Shown here piece after piece: positions 53,656 to 64,000 of a DNA stretch of 64,000 bases. The notes under the pieces were generated by a model. That model was given only the letters and a program-made list of their open reading frames with translations, was not told the origin of the DNA and made no database searches. The position numbers and the translations under genes were made by a program. The stretch comes from Diphasiastrum complanatum (taxonomy: Eukaryota > Streptophyta > Lycopodiopsida > Lycopodiales > Lycopodiaceae), in assembly GCA_029204225.1 (NCBI GenBank), contig CM055096.1:3690014-3754013 (forward strand), in the 5' to 3' direction. How positions within the stretch are numbered: position 1 is the first letter of the stretch; each line of letters starts with the position of its first letter.

Positions 53656-55117
53656 TGAATGCTTACTCCTAGAATGAAACCTAGGGTTGGTTGACAAAGG
53701 AATGGAACTTTGATTATCACAAGATAATATCGTCGGAGCATATTGATTCAGACCGATATCTGAGAGTAAGCTCCTCAACCAAATTTCTTCCTTTGTATCT
53801 TGACAGGCTACAATATACACTGATCTAGTGGAAGATAGAGCTATTGAAGATTGCTTGCAACAGTTCCAGGAAATTGGACCATTGTTGAGGAAGAATGTAA
53901 ATCTGAAAGTGGATTTATGAGTGTCTACATCTCCTGCCCAACTTGCATTTGTGTAACCACTAAGTAAATTGAGTTTGTCATTGTCGACTGCTCCATAATA
54001 AATGCAAAAGTCCATAGTATCTTGAAGATATCTCATGACTCTGATAAGAGCCTTCCAATGTGTTCCACCAGGATTAGTCATAAACTGATTGAGAGAGCTG
54101 ACTACAAAAGCTATGTCTCTGGCCCGGTATAGATCATGGCGTACATAAGAGATCTATAATAGAATGGTAAGGATACTCACACATCTCATGAATTGTTTGG
54201 GGATACTGGTCCATTGGTGAGACCTAGTTCCATTGGTGAGAGAGCTGGTTCCATTGGTGAGAGAGCTAACTTGCAATTAATCAGATTATATCTGACTAAC
54301 ATGTTGTAGATGTACCTCTATTGTGTAATGTAGACCAACTTCAATTTTTTGTCTCTGTGGATTTATATACCAAGGCAAAAATGAGCTTCGCTTAGATCGG
54401 TCATGTCGAATTCGGAAGATAGCATTGTCTTGGCCTCTTTTATCAGATCCGTATTGTTGTTAAAAAGCAATGTATCATCCACCTATAAAGTGATAATGAT
54501 AAAAGACTGATCCACTGCTTTGAAATAAACATTTGAATCTGAAAGAGCTAGGTGTGTAGCCGTGATCAATAAGGAAAGTATTGATCCTTTGAAACCATGC
54601 TCAAGCAGATTGCTTCAATTCATAAAGTGCCTTATGGAGTTTACACACATGATTGTGTTTACCCTTGATAATATAACCTTCGAGTTGCACCATGTAAATG
54701 TCTTCTTCGATAACTCCATTGATATATGTTGTCTGAACATCCATTTGATGTATTTCCAAATTTGTTATAGTGGCAAATGATAGCAAAAGTCAAATAGAAG
54801 AATGCTTGACTACTGGATTGAAGGTCTCAGTGTAATTGACGTTCTATACTTGAGAAGATCCTCTCGCGACAAGTCATGTCTTTCTCTTGTGGATGCTTCC
54901 ATCTGTATTGTACTTGACTTTGAAAATCCATTTGCAATCAACTACATTTCTACTAGCAGGGAATTCAACAATTATCCATGTCTGGTTCTTGATAAGAGAT
55001 GAATACTCTTTAACCATAGCTTCTTTCCAAAAATCTGAATCATGTTGACTGAGTGCCTCTTGGATAAACATCGGTTCCTGAACAAGGTAGGCTGTAGACT
55101 CATCGATATAACGGTGA
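53611..55117 (-). pseudogene. Copia family Y RT-RNase H pseudogene (copy C)
   Basis: Begins at PHRYIDESTAYLVQEPMF (about 55115), directly joined to the unknown module by a deletion of about 2.6-3.6 kb relative to B and A. RT runs from CKWIFKVKYNTDGS on, with the YVDD tyrosine again a stop (54483-54485) and the shared stop after KRKT. RNase H contains ASWAGDVDTHKST and DNQSSI, and ends PLLYR. No Gag, PR or IN is left. Confidence 0.88.
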
Positions 55118-56140
55118 GGTGAGTAAGAAGGAGAATAATCCAACACGTACAACCTGGGAAGGTATGGAATTCCATCAAAGATGACGCGCGACATGTAGAC
55201 CAAGGGGGTGTTGACGCTCAGGTAGATATGTCCTCGGAATGAGCCTCGGGCACAACTTGTGTCCAAAAACTTAATGATTCGCAAAAAGCTCCAAGAAAGA
55301 GAGAGGGACAGGCAACACTCGAGTATACAGTCAGTCGTTGGGTTTCACCCATGTTCGGTGCTTTGTGCCTCGTCCACTCCCACGGGTGGGCAGATGGGAG
55401 GAACACTCAGGCCTTGTCATCCTGAATGTCAAAGGGAGAAAGCCCAAGGTAAGGTGGCTCATGTTTTCCAACTCAACAAAGTTTCTTGAATTTCACATGT
55501 GAAGGTCGAGTGCTGGGTAGCCCAGCACTGCTTTGATGAGGTTTTTAGATTGCACTTTAGGTGGTGGTTCGTCTCTGCCGATGACATTGTGAGTTCATTA
55601 AACCTTATCATTTAGAAAAAGGAGAATTCATAATAAGGTCTCTATAGGTGAATTTGAGGAAGGATCATTGAAAGGGCGCATGAACAGTAGGACCCATAGG
55701 TGTCCGAGAACAAGGAACATGAAGCAAGGGAGGGAAGCTTGTTAGGTGGGAAAAAAGAGGTGAAAACTCAAGAACGGCAAGTATGGTCAACAATTTGTGA
55801 TGGAAGCAAGCAAGGAGAGTTTGTGGAAGAAGAGATGTGTGCAACAAGTGTAGCCAGCTCGCATGAGGAAGTTGCCACATGAGCAAAATCAGCAAATGAT
55901 GGCATAGAAATATGGTCAGAAGCAACAGACGATCCGTGAAGGTAGCTCACAAGAGATGTATTTGAGGCAGGATCAATCAAGAGGGTAGGATGGAGGCTCA
56001 GAGTAACCTGATGTCGCCCTCAACCACACCATCGCTGGTGTGTGAAGGCATTCCCGGTGATGCACATGGGTTGCTATCTCCCACTACCATTTCATGGACT
56101 ACTCCAACTTGTTCATTGTAATTTTTCTTGTAGTTTAAAA
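55118..56140. other. Module of unknown origin (copy C)
   Basis: Reverse complement of A 7190-8245. Short frames in several phases; no recognised product. Confidence 0.5.
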
Positions 56141-56228
56141 GCTTGTTGGTTTCCAAGGGGAGGCTCAAACTTGACAAAAAAAAACTTTTTTTTGGATGCC
56201 AACATCAAGGCAGGGCCAACAACCCTTC
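56141..56228 (-). repeat. Decayed tRNA-derived SINE-like sequence (copy C)
   Basis: Reverse complement of the same core as 7101-7189, with GGAAACCAA, B-box remnant AAGTTTGAGCC and A-box remnant TTGGCCCTGCC on the minus strand. Confidence 0.52.
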
Positions 56229-56412
56229 TAATTGTATGACTGGTTCGGTGGCAGCACTGAAATGAACCAAATTTTTTGCGTGCTCACTTCACTCTTTCCC
56301 TCATGATTCGTCTTCCTCTGTTTGATCACTTGCTTCTTCTGCTTCGTCTTTCTCTGTTTGATCACTCGCTTCTTCCATAGATACTTCCCTTGTTGCATCT
56401 TTATACCCTTCA

Positions 56413-56748
56413 TTGTCTTTTCTTTCTTCTGATAGCGTGGCTCAGCATTTTCTCTCAGGGATAGGTCATGGCCACCATCCTTTCGGCAACAGCTCCCTTG
56501 GGTTGGCTTCACCAAGATTACATTCAGGGGGTTTGGCAGCATACCCTGCGCAGCTTGTTGCTTCTACACAACTTGCAACAGCTCCTTTGTATGATGCAAG
56601 AACCAGTTCAACCTCACAAGCAGCTGGAAACACAGGATTCTCTATTTCGTTTTCGTCTTATGCGGCTGCACATATGGGAGCAACTCTTGCAGGAAGAACT
56701 CAAATTTTCGGAGCTCTTGGCACACTGGCTGCATGTTACGATCGATAA
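56413..56748 (+). CDS. Unrecognised 111-codon ORF, probably a captured exon (copy C)
   Basis: Intact counterpart of 6580-6915 (GLASPRLHSGGLAAYPAQLV; SYAAAHMGATLAG; ends AACYDR). The frame is open upstream to about 56340 through Ser/Leu-rich codons (SLASSIDTSLVASLYPSLS). Differences from copy A are mostly single substitutions, several of them changing residues (GFL to HFL, W to L), so strong constraint is not obvious. Function unknown. Confidence 0.45.
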   Translation: MSFLSSDSVAQHFLSGIGHGHHPFGNSSLGLASPRLHSGGLAAYPAQLVASTQLATAPLYDARTSSTSQAAGNTGFSISFSSYAAAHMGATLAGRTQIFGALGTLAACYDR

Positions 56749-56759
56749 AGGTCAGATTG

Positions 56760-58859
56760 CAAATTGCACGTTGTTTGTGTTATGATATTTTTTGTATAGA
56801 CCATGTCTGATATGTAGTTCATTGTCTACAATGTTTGAAGCCTTTAGTCATCTCACATTTATTTGGTTTGACAATCAAGTATATAATTTAACTGCATTGG
56901 GAATTTTCTGAACTATGTATCTTTGATGAAAATTTCTAATGCTATCTGTGTTGTGCTTTTCTTGGCTTCTTCACAGTCTGGACTGTGACACTTGTAGTTT
57001 TCTAAAAGGTCCTGGATGAGATTTTCTTGTTTACTTTTGGACTATTATCACCTATCTGTAAACAGTTGAGCATAGTCAAGATACTCACTAATTGTTGAAA
57101 TGTCATATTGTTGTTATGTGTTAGTTGTGCGGAATGATTTTCTGAAGAAAATTGTGGTTCTCCACACCTAACAAGAATTGAAAACTAGGATTTTTTTGAA
57201 ATAGGTAGTATTAGAAGTAGTCATGTTTTTGTAGATAAAAAATTGCCGCAAGTGCTTTTAGATTTTGGATTGGAGCTATAGCATGGTCATGTGCTTTTCA
57301 GTTGAAAATTGGATTGTGTTGATGCCCATTTGTTGAGAAAGAGCATTGACCAAGTGCTAGCATTTGAGGCATTTGTCATTGAATTTAGCGACTTTATGTT
57401 TATACAATTTTATACAATTTAACTCAATATCAATATGAGTAGAGCTCATTGTAATGAAACAACAGCAGTTGGGGACTTGACTTTGCAAATTGCCTATCAG
57501 CTACTTGGAGTTGTCAATTGACCTGTTTGTTTTAGTTAACATTTTTTTTTTGTTGTGAAGTTAATAATTGAAGAAGCTACCTTGCAGCAGATGCTAACCT
57601 AAACTTGAGATTCTTGCTAAGCCAAAAGGTTTTGAAAGAGATTAAAAGCCCCTTGAAGTTTGTTGGTAATAATAGTAAATGTTTAGTCGTCTTTCTTTGA
57701 AGAATTTTGTTGGGATGGAAGTACGTTAAAAAGCAGGGTTTTTCTGGTTAGTTGTTTCAAAATGCTCAGAGGTATGTAGAAGAGACTTTCAATGTTACTT
57801 ATTTCACTCTCTTGTCTTATTGTAGAAGTTTTCAGGATATTGGAACTCTCTTTGTTTGCGCTTATTCGTTGCTTTTTTTTTTTAGATTAAGATTTTTTAC
57901 TTTTTTAAAGATTTTTGTGTATGTAATTTTATATACTTGTTGGTCTCTTAACAATGATCATCATTTTTACAACAAGTGCACATCAACTTGTGTGCTTTTT
58001 TTGAGGAAGAAGCATTGTCGACGTGCCACATGCATCGTGTAGCAATCCTTTCAATTGAGTTGGTGGATCTCAATATTTTGTCAGTGTACATGATGCTGAA
58101 ACATTTTTGGGAGGTCAAGTTCAAGAAAAACTAGTGTATTCACATGTTGTTGTTAGTTTCTGTAGAATCTTGAAAGGGCAGCCATACATATATTTTGTTA
58201 TTTGAATATATTATTGTCATTTTCTTCACTATGTATCTATATAATTTTCTTGAACTTCTTGTATGGATTGTTTATTTTACTATTAGCCAGTTTTCACCAT
58301 GATCTTAAGCCTAGTTAACGGGCTTAACAATCTTTCCCTCATCCCGCTATGATAGGAAGATCTTTTTCTTATCCCTGCATAAGTTTATCCTCTTAACAAC
58401 TTAAGGTGAATAGATGTATCGCCTAAGCTAAGCTTTAATATTCAAAAGCTTACCTTGTTATACAAATACATATTGCCTTTTGCTTGCTTGTTCAGACTTT
58501 TTTATTTTTATTTTTTTTCATGTTCTTGCTGTGGGATATGCCCATGAAGGCCATATTTTCATTGTTTGTTTTGTTTGTTGTAATCATTAGTTTCTGTGTT
58601 GTTAATCCAGGAGCTTTTTTGGAGTTTTGAATATTGAAGATGCTATTTCTAAACGGTCACTCTTGCCTTACTTGATGCGGCTTCGATGCAATCAGTTGTA
58701 GTTCTATAATTCTAGTACGTAGCAACTACATTCTTCATGTATCTTGAGTCATTTTTATTAATACAGTAATTTTTTATAATTTTGACTACGTTACAAGTCT
58801 CAAGGTAATAAATGCCAAAATTCGTTTGTTGAGATATGCATAAAGGAAGAATTTCAAGC
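56760..58859. other. Conserved non-coding block of composite repeat (copy C)
   Basis: Reverse complement of 35006-37130; 56760-58420 also matches copy A. In this orientation it follows the exon-like ORF as a 3' untranslated region would. Confidence 0.6.
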
Positions 58860-59160
58860 CACAAACAGTTCAGGTTCTATCTTTGGATCCCCCATCCAAA
58901 GGCTCTCCAAAAGGAAAAGCACCTCCACCAACTCATACTCTAGTTCAAAGCTAACGAAAGATGTGAAAGGTATCAATAGAGCTTTGAAATGGATGCGGCT
59001 TAATGAAGAAAAGCCTACCACTAGTTTACCCCTTGAATGCAAGCTCATCTATAAGGCCAAAACATCTAAGTGGATGGCTAAGAGTTACAAACAAGACATC
59101 AAAATTGAACCAATGACCTCTCACAAAGCGGAAGAAAAAAAAAGTGCCCAAACTAGTGCA
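58860..59160 (+). pseudogene. Unrecognised ORF fragment (copy C)
   Basis: Frame IFGSPIQRLSKRKSTSTNSY, then KGINRALKWMRLNE and WMAKSYKQDIKIE, parallel to 34700-35005. The A-run near 59133 probably hides a frameshift to the frame with VPKLVHDMPQYFKDYEMDEL. No family recognised. Confidence 0.4.
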
Positions 59161-59352
59161 TGATATGCCACAATACTTCAAGGACTATGAAATGCTTCTT
59201 GGTTTCCAATGGAAGGCTCGAACTTGAGACCAAAGAAACTTTGGATGTCAAGCGTTAACCAATTGAGCCAACTCCCTTGGGTGTCTAGGAAGAAAAAAAA
59301 AGTGCCCAAACTAGTGCATGATATGCCACAATACTTCAAGGACTATGAAATG
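59131..59352. repeat. 64-bp direct repeat flanking tRNA-like insert
   Basis: 59131-59194 (GAAGAAAAAAAAAGTGCCC to CTATGAAATG) recurs at 59289-59352. Copy B has this segment once and no insert. Confidence 0.9.
59195..59288 (-). repeat. tRNA-derived SINE-like insert, best preserved copy
   Basis: The minus strand contains TGGCTCAATTGG (A box, one mismatch to TRGCNNAGYNGG) and, 34 bases later, AGTTCGAGCC (B box, one mismatch to GGTTCGANNCC). That is the spacing of an internal RNA polymerase III promoter. The 5' and 3' acceptor halves do not pair well, so this is not a functional tRNA gene. It is homologous to the worn SINE cores elsewhere in the window. Confidence 0.65.
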
Positions 59353-59585
59353 GATGAATTGATAGTAGTCATGCCCAGAGCAAAGTGATAAACAACGAAA
59401 GATACCTCCCCATGAGCCAATATTTATGAAGGTCTTGTCCGCACCAAAGAGCTATATGTGGGGGTATTTTCTCACCATGGGATCAACATAGGAGAGAAAA
59501 CAACACAACTTGAATGCAGCAACACTGTTCTATAGCATCATGCCACTACGAGGATGGTTGAGTTAGAATAAAAGTAGAATCATTG

Positions 59586-59834
59586 TGTTACTGTACTGTG
59601 GGTCCTATCAGTGGATAAGGATCAATTGGCCTCACCACGAGGCAAGTCGACCGGACACGCGTCCCGCCAACAGCAACCTGGGTCATGCATGGGTTGCCTG
59701 AGTGAACAACTATATGTATAGTGTAATTTCATTTTGAGAAATATAGTTGCTATGTGAGCTTGCTGTGTAGAGTGTTTTCTGTCTGTGTTACTATGTAGCG
59801 TGATCTGTGTTCCTGTGCAAAGCAAATTCTAAGT
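59586..59834 (+). repeat. 5' LTR of family X (copy C, approximate)
   Basis: Sequence upstream of the PBS. The probable start is TGTTACTGTACTGTGGG; a TATA-like CTATATGTATAG lies near 59709. The 3' end is uncertain because AAATTCTAAGT precedes the PBS. No second LTR is in the window. Confidence 0.45.
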
Positions 59835-59845
59835 TGGTATCAGAG
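59835..59845 (+). other. Primer-binding site of copia family X (copy C)
   Basis: TGGTATCAGAG followed by TCG; copy B keeps the fuller TGGTATCAGAGCC. Confidence 0.85.
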
Positions 59846-61129
59846 TCGTACAAGGAGTGTACACAGTACAACATTGTCGTTGAAGAGAGCTTCGGGAGAA
59901 CTGTCTTTTGAGAGTTCAGGGTTTACGGCGGGTTGAAGATGGAAAGAGAAGCACTGGTGCATGGTTTCTAGTTTATAGAGGCTTGCTAAGCTCAGCAGAG
60001 GGATTATTAGCCTAGACATAGCATCAAACAGGGAAAAATTTGGTGAAAAATTGACAATTTTGAAGCCAGCTGAAAATTGAAACCGGCCTTGGGGTTATGG
60101 CTTTTATACATAACTGGTGATTTCTTCGCTGTTTGTGTACCATTTTGGATGATGTAAGGACAGGAAGGAAGCTAATCACATTGTCAACCAGCCATGGAGA
60201 GATTCTGAGGTTTATGTCAAAGATTCGTCTCCAGACAGTTAACCTAGCAGATTTGCGGTAAAAAGGTGAAAAAAGCCACTTTGTCAAGTTGAGATAAAAT
60301 CACCGTTTCTCCACGGAATTTCTTGAGTGAACACTCTACAGTCTTGGAATCAGTAGGGCGACCCTGCTCCAGGCTCAGATCGTGCTCAAATCGATCCACA
60401 GGCGAATTAGATTGAGTGTGGGGAGGCGCGGCCGCGGACAGGGAGGTCGCGGGCTATTTGCGCGCCCAACGCGATGGATGCTGTAGCGTCTGCAAGGCCA
60501 TAGCGACTGTAGGAGCACGGTTCAATGCCTAGATGCAGTTTGGACATTTGGATGAGGTGTCAAATGCATCGACGGTCCAGAACTTGTGATGGGAGAGAAA
60601 CTTGGACCACAATATTTGGTTCAAACATTGGATGGGTTTTGAACAGGGCCCTAAAGAAGTGAAGTGCATTCTGGCCTTCAACTTCATTAAAAATTTTCAT
60701 ACTGAAAGTTGAGTTGGGTCCAAGTGAAGAGTGAAGTTTCTTCAAGGTAAAGAAATAGTCCAAAAACTAGAAAAGTCCCTATTTTTGGGTCCTTTGCCCG
60801 TTTTGACCCAAACGAAAGGCTATAACCTCCAAACGAAGGGCACTCGGATTGTACCTGCAAGTATGGTACAGGAAAACAGAGTGATTGCAGCAGAGAAAGT
60901 GTTCGGAGTACGTCAGAAGTGATTTCACCATTCCACTGGGCACGTTGTTGGGAGTTGACGACTGAGTGCATTTCGGAAGGCGACGTCGATTTGGCTGTCA
61001 AATTGGTGGAAAAGCGGCGAGTGGCCTGGTAAGGGAAAAAGTGTAGGTCATTATTTTCAACTTCTGACATCACTGTTGGCCTCGGCACACTGTTCTTAGC
61101 CTAAGGCAGAAGTTTCAAGCAGTTTTGCG
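59846..61129 (+). other. Family X leader (copy C)
   Basis: About 1.28 kb of untranslated leader before the Gag ATG. A piece of it (about 60735-60845) is also found at 14699-14806. Confidence 0.75.
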
Positions 61130-62900
61130 ATGGCAAACAAGGGAGAGTCCATTTTGAGTGAAAGTAGTAAATTGGATGGGATTTCCAACTATGCAGTGTG
61201 GAAATACAAAATGAAAAATATACTGACGGAGAAAGACATGTGGGAAGTCGTCACAGGTGATGAGAGAAGGCCGCCAAATAAAGCATATATCAACGTGTTT
61301 GACAAAAAGATTAGGAAAGCTTTGACCTTCATTAACTTGTCAGTGAAGGATCACATCATTACCCACATTTGTGATGCTGTTAGACCCAGACAGGCATGGG
61401 ATGTGCTAAAGGAGTAGTTCGATATCAAATCCGTCAAGAATCATGTTTCTGAAGTCAAAGTTGAATAGTGCTCACATGGAGCAAGGAGAGCACATTCAGA
61501 CATACATGACCAGAATCAAGACAATGAGAGATGAACTGCATTCTATTGGTGAGCGCATACGTGATGTGGAGCTGGTGCACAATGCATTGTGTGGCATTGC
61601 AGAACCCTATCAGATGTTTGTGAGAGGAATAGCATCAAGAGAAAGATTGCCAACCTTTGACGAGCTCACAGGAATCTTGATGCAGGAAGAGCAACGGCGA
61701 GAAATGGTGAAAGCTAGACGTCAAAATACTGACGATCAAGGACTTGCGACATGCCAAAAACAAGGCAAGGGCAAGGGCAAGAAGAAGTCTAAGCAGCAAT
61801 TTGCCAAGTCTCAAGAGGATGAGAGATCTTCCAGTAAAACTAAGAAGAAAGGAAAATGCTTCCATTGTGGTAAAAAGGGCCATTGGAAGAGTGAATGTCG
61901 CAAATTCCTGGCAGAACAAGGCAAGGGGAAACCAAAACAAGTAGGTAACCTTGTCGATGAGGGTGAGATTGAAGACTCTAGCATCTTCATATCTGCATTG
62001 TCATCTAATCAAGATGATCAAGCATGGTATATTGACTCGGGAGCCACAAGACACATGACAGGTAACAAGAATTGGTTCAGTAGTTTGAAGGTGTTGGATA
62101 ATGGAATATATGTTTCCCAAGCAAATGGTGAGGGGTGCAAGATCAAGGGGATAGGCACAGTTTCAATCCAACTACTTGATGGCAAAAGCAGGATGATTAG
62201 GGAGGTACTTTACGTACCAGGTTTGAAGAAAAATCTACTTTTTGTTGGAGTCATTACTGATCAAAAGTTGAAAGTAGAATTCGCCCATGATTATTGCTTT
62301 ATGAAGGATGTGAACCAAAAGTTCAAAGTTACTGCGGATGGAGTAAGAGAGCCCAATATAAAATTGTACAGGTTGAATGCTACAATCAAGGGGCAACATG
62401 GACTTGTATCATCCATTCCATCGCAAACTGAGTTGTGGCATAAGAGGCTTGGTCACTTGAACTTGAGAAGCCTCAGTTTGATGAGAAAACTGGAGATGGT
62501 AACAGTATTGCCTACCATAGAAGATCACTTGAAATCGATGTGCGAATCTTGTGTATATGGGAAGCAACATCAAGAGAAGTTCAATAAAGGGGGTGTTGCA
62601 AGAGCAAATAACATCCTGGATTTAATTCACACAGATTTATGCGGGCCTATGAGGACCATGTCCTTAGGTAAAGCCTTCTATTTCATGACCTTTATTGATG
62701 ATATGTCACGTAAGATGTGGATCTACTTCTTGAAGAAGAAATTAGATGCATTTGATAACTTCAAGAGCTTCAAAGCATTGGTCAAAAATCAGACAGGTAG
62801 GAAGATCAAAGTCCTAAGATCATATAGTGGAGGTGAGTACAAGTCTAATGACTTCAATGATTTTTGTGATCAATGTGGGATTAAAAGACAATTTACACCT
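61130..62900 (+). pseudogene. Copia family X Gag-PR-INT pseudogene (copy C)
   Basis: ATG at 61130 (MANKGESILSESSKLDG), TAG after AWDVLKE (61415), then a 2-base deletion; Gag continues in the next frame (MFLKSKLNSAHMEQGEHIQ). Zinc knuckle CFHCGKKGHWKSEC (about 61858) and protease WYIDSGATRHMTG (about 62025) are intact. Integrase has HKRLGHLNLRSL, IHTDLCGPM and FIDDMSR. In VLRSYSGGEY the second catalytic Asp (normally RSDNGGEY) is Tyr. It ends at KRQFTP, exactly at an inversion junction. RT and RNase H are absent. Confidence 0.9.
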
Positions 62901-64000
62901 GTATGCCTTCGTCCTCTCGTCATAACCGACGAAGATATACTTGATTGCTTTGGCATCAAGTTTCTTTCACTCCTCCTTTGGCACATCTACATAGGCCTTA
63001 CATCCAATGACATGAAACTTGTCGATTCTTGGCTTTATTCCTATAAATGCTTCTTCGGGAGTCACATTTGGAACCGCAACTGTAAGGCTCCTGTTTTGCA
63101 AGAATGTTGCCGCATTGCACGCTTCCAACCAAAGTGAATCGATCAAGCCCATTTGCTTCATCATGGAGCGTGCACTCTCCATAATAGTCCTGTTTTTCCT
63201 TTCAGCTACACGACTACTATGCGGCGTGTGTGACAGTGTGAATTGTCTTTTGATGCCGTGTTCCTTGCAAAAGTCCTCAAAATCATCAGATTTGTATTTG
63301 CCTCGTCAATCAGATCTTAGCACCTTAATGCGTGCATCCAGTTGGCTCTCTACCAAAGTCTTGAACTCCTTGAAGCGAGCAAAAGCATCAGATTTCTTCT
63401 TCAAGAAATAAATCCATGTCCTCCTAGAGTAATCATCTATGAAAGTCATGAAATAATATGCTTTTCCCAATGACATGGTCTTCATTGGGCCGCACAGGTC
63501 GCTGTGAATGAGTTCCAGTGGTTTCTTAGCTCTTGCAGCTCCACCTTTCTTGAATGTCTCTCTGTGATGCTTTCCCATGATGCATCCTTCACATATTGCA
63601 TGATGATCATCCTGCAATGCCGGTAACCCTATTACCATCTTCAGCTTCGCCATCAATCTCAAGCTCCCATAGTTCAAATGACCAAGTCTTTTGTGCCACA
63701 ACTCAGATTGAGATGCTGTTGAAATAGCCAAACCATATTCTCCTAGTTTTGCAGCATCCAATTTATAAAGGCCACAATTACTATCTCTATAACCTTTCGC
63801 CACCACTTTATGATTGTGGTTCATATCCCTCATAAGGCATCCATCCTTGACAAATTCAACCTTAAGATGTTGATTAGCCATTACTCCAACAAAAAGCAAA
63901 CTCCTTTGGAGTCCAGCAACATAAAGCACATTAGGGATGTTCTTGATTTTACCATCATGAGACTGCACATGTACATTGCCCACACCCTGTATTTGGCATT
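62901..64000 (-). pseudogene. Second family X-like copia, PR-INT part, head-to-head with the first
   Basis: The minus-strand frame enters from the window edge at the protease/integrase linker (IQGVGNVHVQSHDGKIKNI). It has HKRLGHLNYGSL, IHSDLCGPMKT, FIDDYSRRTWIYFLKKK and KVLRSD followed by a TGA, then YKSDDFEDFC...KRQFTLSHTP and VAERKNRT. Another TGA follows VPKEE, and it ends at FVGYDERTKAY at 62901. Related to but distinct from the copy on the plus strand. Two stops; Asp, Asp and Glu of integrase are visible. The rest lies beyond the window. Confidence 0.88.

Larger units (their letters stand above)
52858..62900 (-). mobile_element. Composite repeat, copy C (inverted)
   Basis: Inverted counterpart of copy B: minisatellite, family Y RT-RNase H, unknown module, SINE, exon-like ORF, conserved non-coding block, ORF fragment, family X LTR-PBS-leader-Gag-PR-INT. 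The family Y gag-integrase part present in A and B is deleted at about 55115. Similarity to B stops near 62310 because B is truncated there; C's family X runs on to the head-to-head junction at 62900. Confidence 0.82.

Noticed and set aside
59195-59288. Functional tRNA gene.
   Set aside because: Promoter boxes are recognisable but the acceptor halves do not pair and no clean cloverleaf can be drawn.

Overview
The window is repeat-rich nuclear DNA of a land plant with a retrotransposon-loaded genome. The evidence is dense Ty1/copia and Ty3/gypsy LTR retrotransposons, copia primer-binding sites matching initiator tRNA-Met, a chromodomain gypsy element, tRNA-derived SINE-like copies, and a patch of organelle DNA (mitochondrial nad2 and nad4L, plastid rpoC1). 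From memory, the nad4L C-terminus (EFINGMKG) and the rpoC1 motif [14 protein letters not shown] look more like non-flowering land plants than angiosperms; this is a weak inference. No complete ordinary cellular gene is visible.

Layout. 1-4766: a copia family-1 element that kept leader, Gag and 3' LTR but has a long unrecognised coding module where protease-integrase-RT-RNase H should be. 4877-13455: composite repeat copy A (captured exon-like ORF, SINE, decayed copia family Y). 13456-14560: degenerate repeats. 14699-17744: scrap of family X leader, then a truncated family-1 relative (Gag-PR-INT) ending in pieces of the same unrecognised module. 17745-28200: a decayed Ty3/gypsy chromovirus, interrupted by a nearly complete family-1 copia on the minus strand (19754-25100, TSD ATAAG) and by an LTR-like insert (25793-27157, flanked by CTCAA). 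28676-29786: a composite fragment and a copia RT fragment. 31015-43990: composite copy B. 43991-52742: spacer with an unidentified broken ORF, organelle fragments, an intron-like gene fragment, an LTR-like copy and degenerate repeats. 52743-62900: composite copy C, inverted relative to B. 62901-64000: a second family X copia, head-to-head with the first.

How the pieces relate. Family 1 appears as a coding member (19754-25100), a Gag-only derivative (1-4766) and a shuffled relic (14807-17744). The first two share an almost identical leader, which fits a helper/parasite relationship. Composite copies A, B and C carry several of the same disabling stop codons, so they were probably multiplied as already-dead DNA rather than by their own retrotransposition. 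B and C form an imperfect inverted duplication with arms of about 10-12.5 kb around a spacer of about 9.3 kb. All similarity statements come from reading and comparing the sequence by eye; family assignments rest on recognised motifs, not on database searches.
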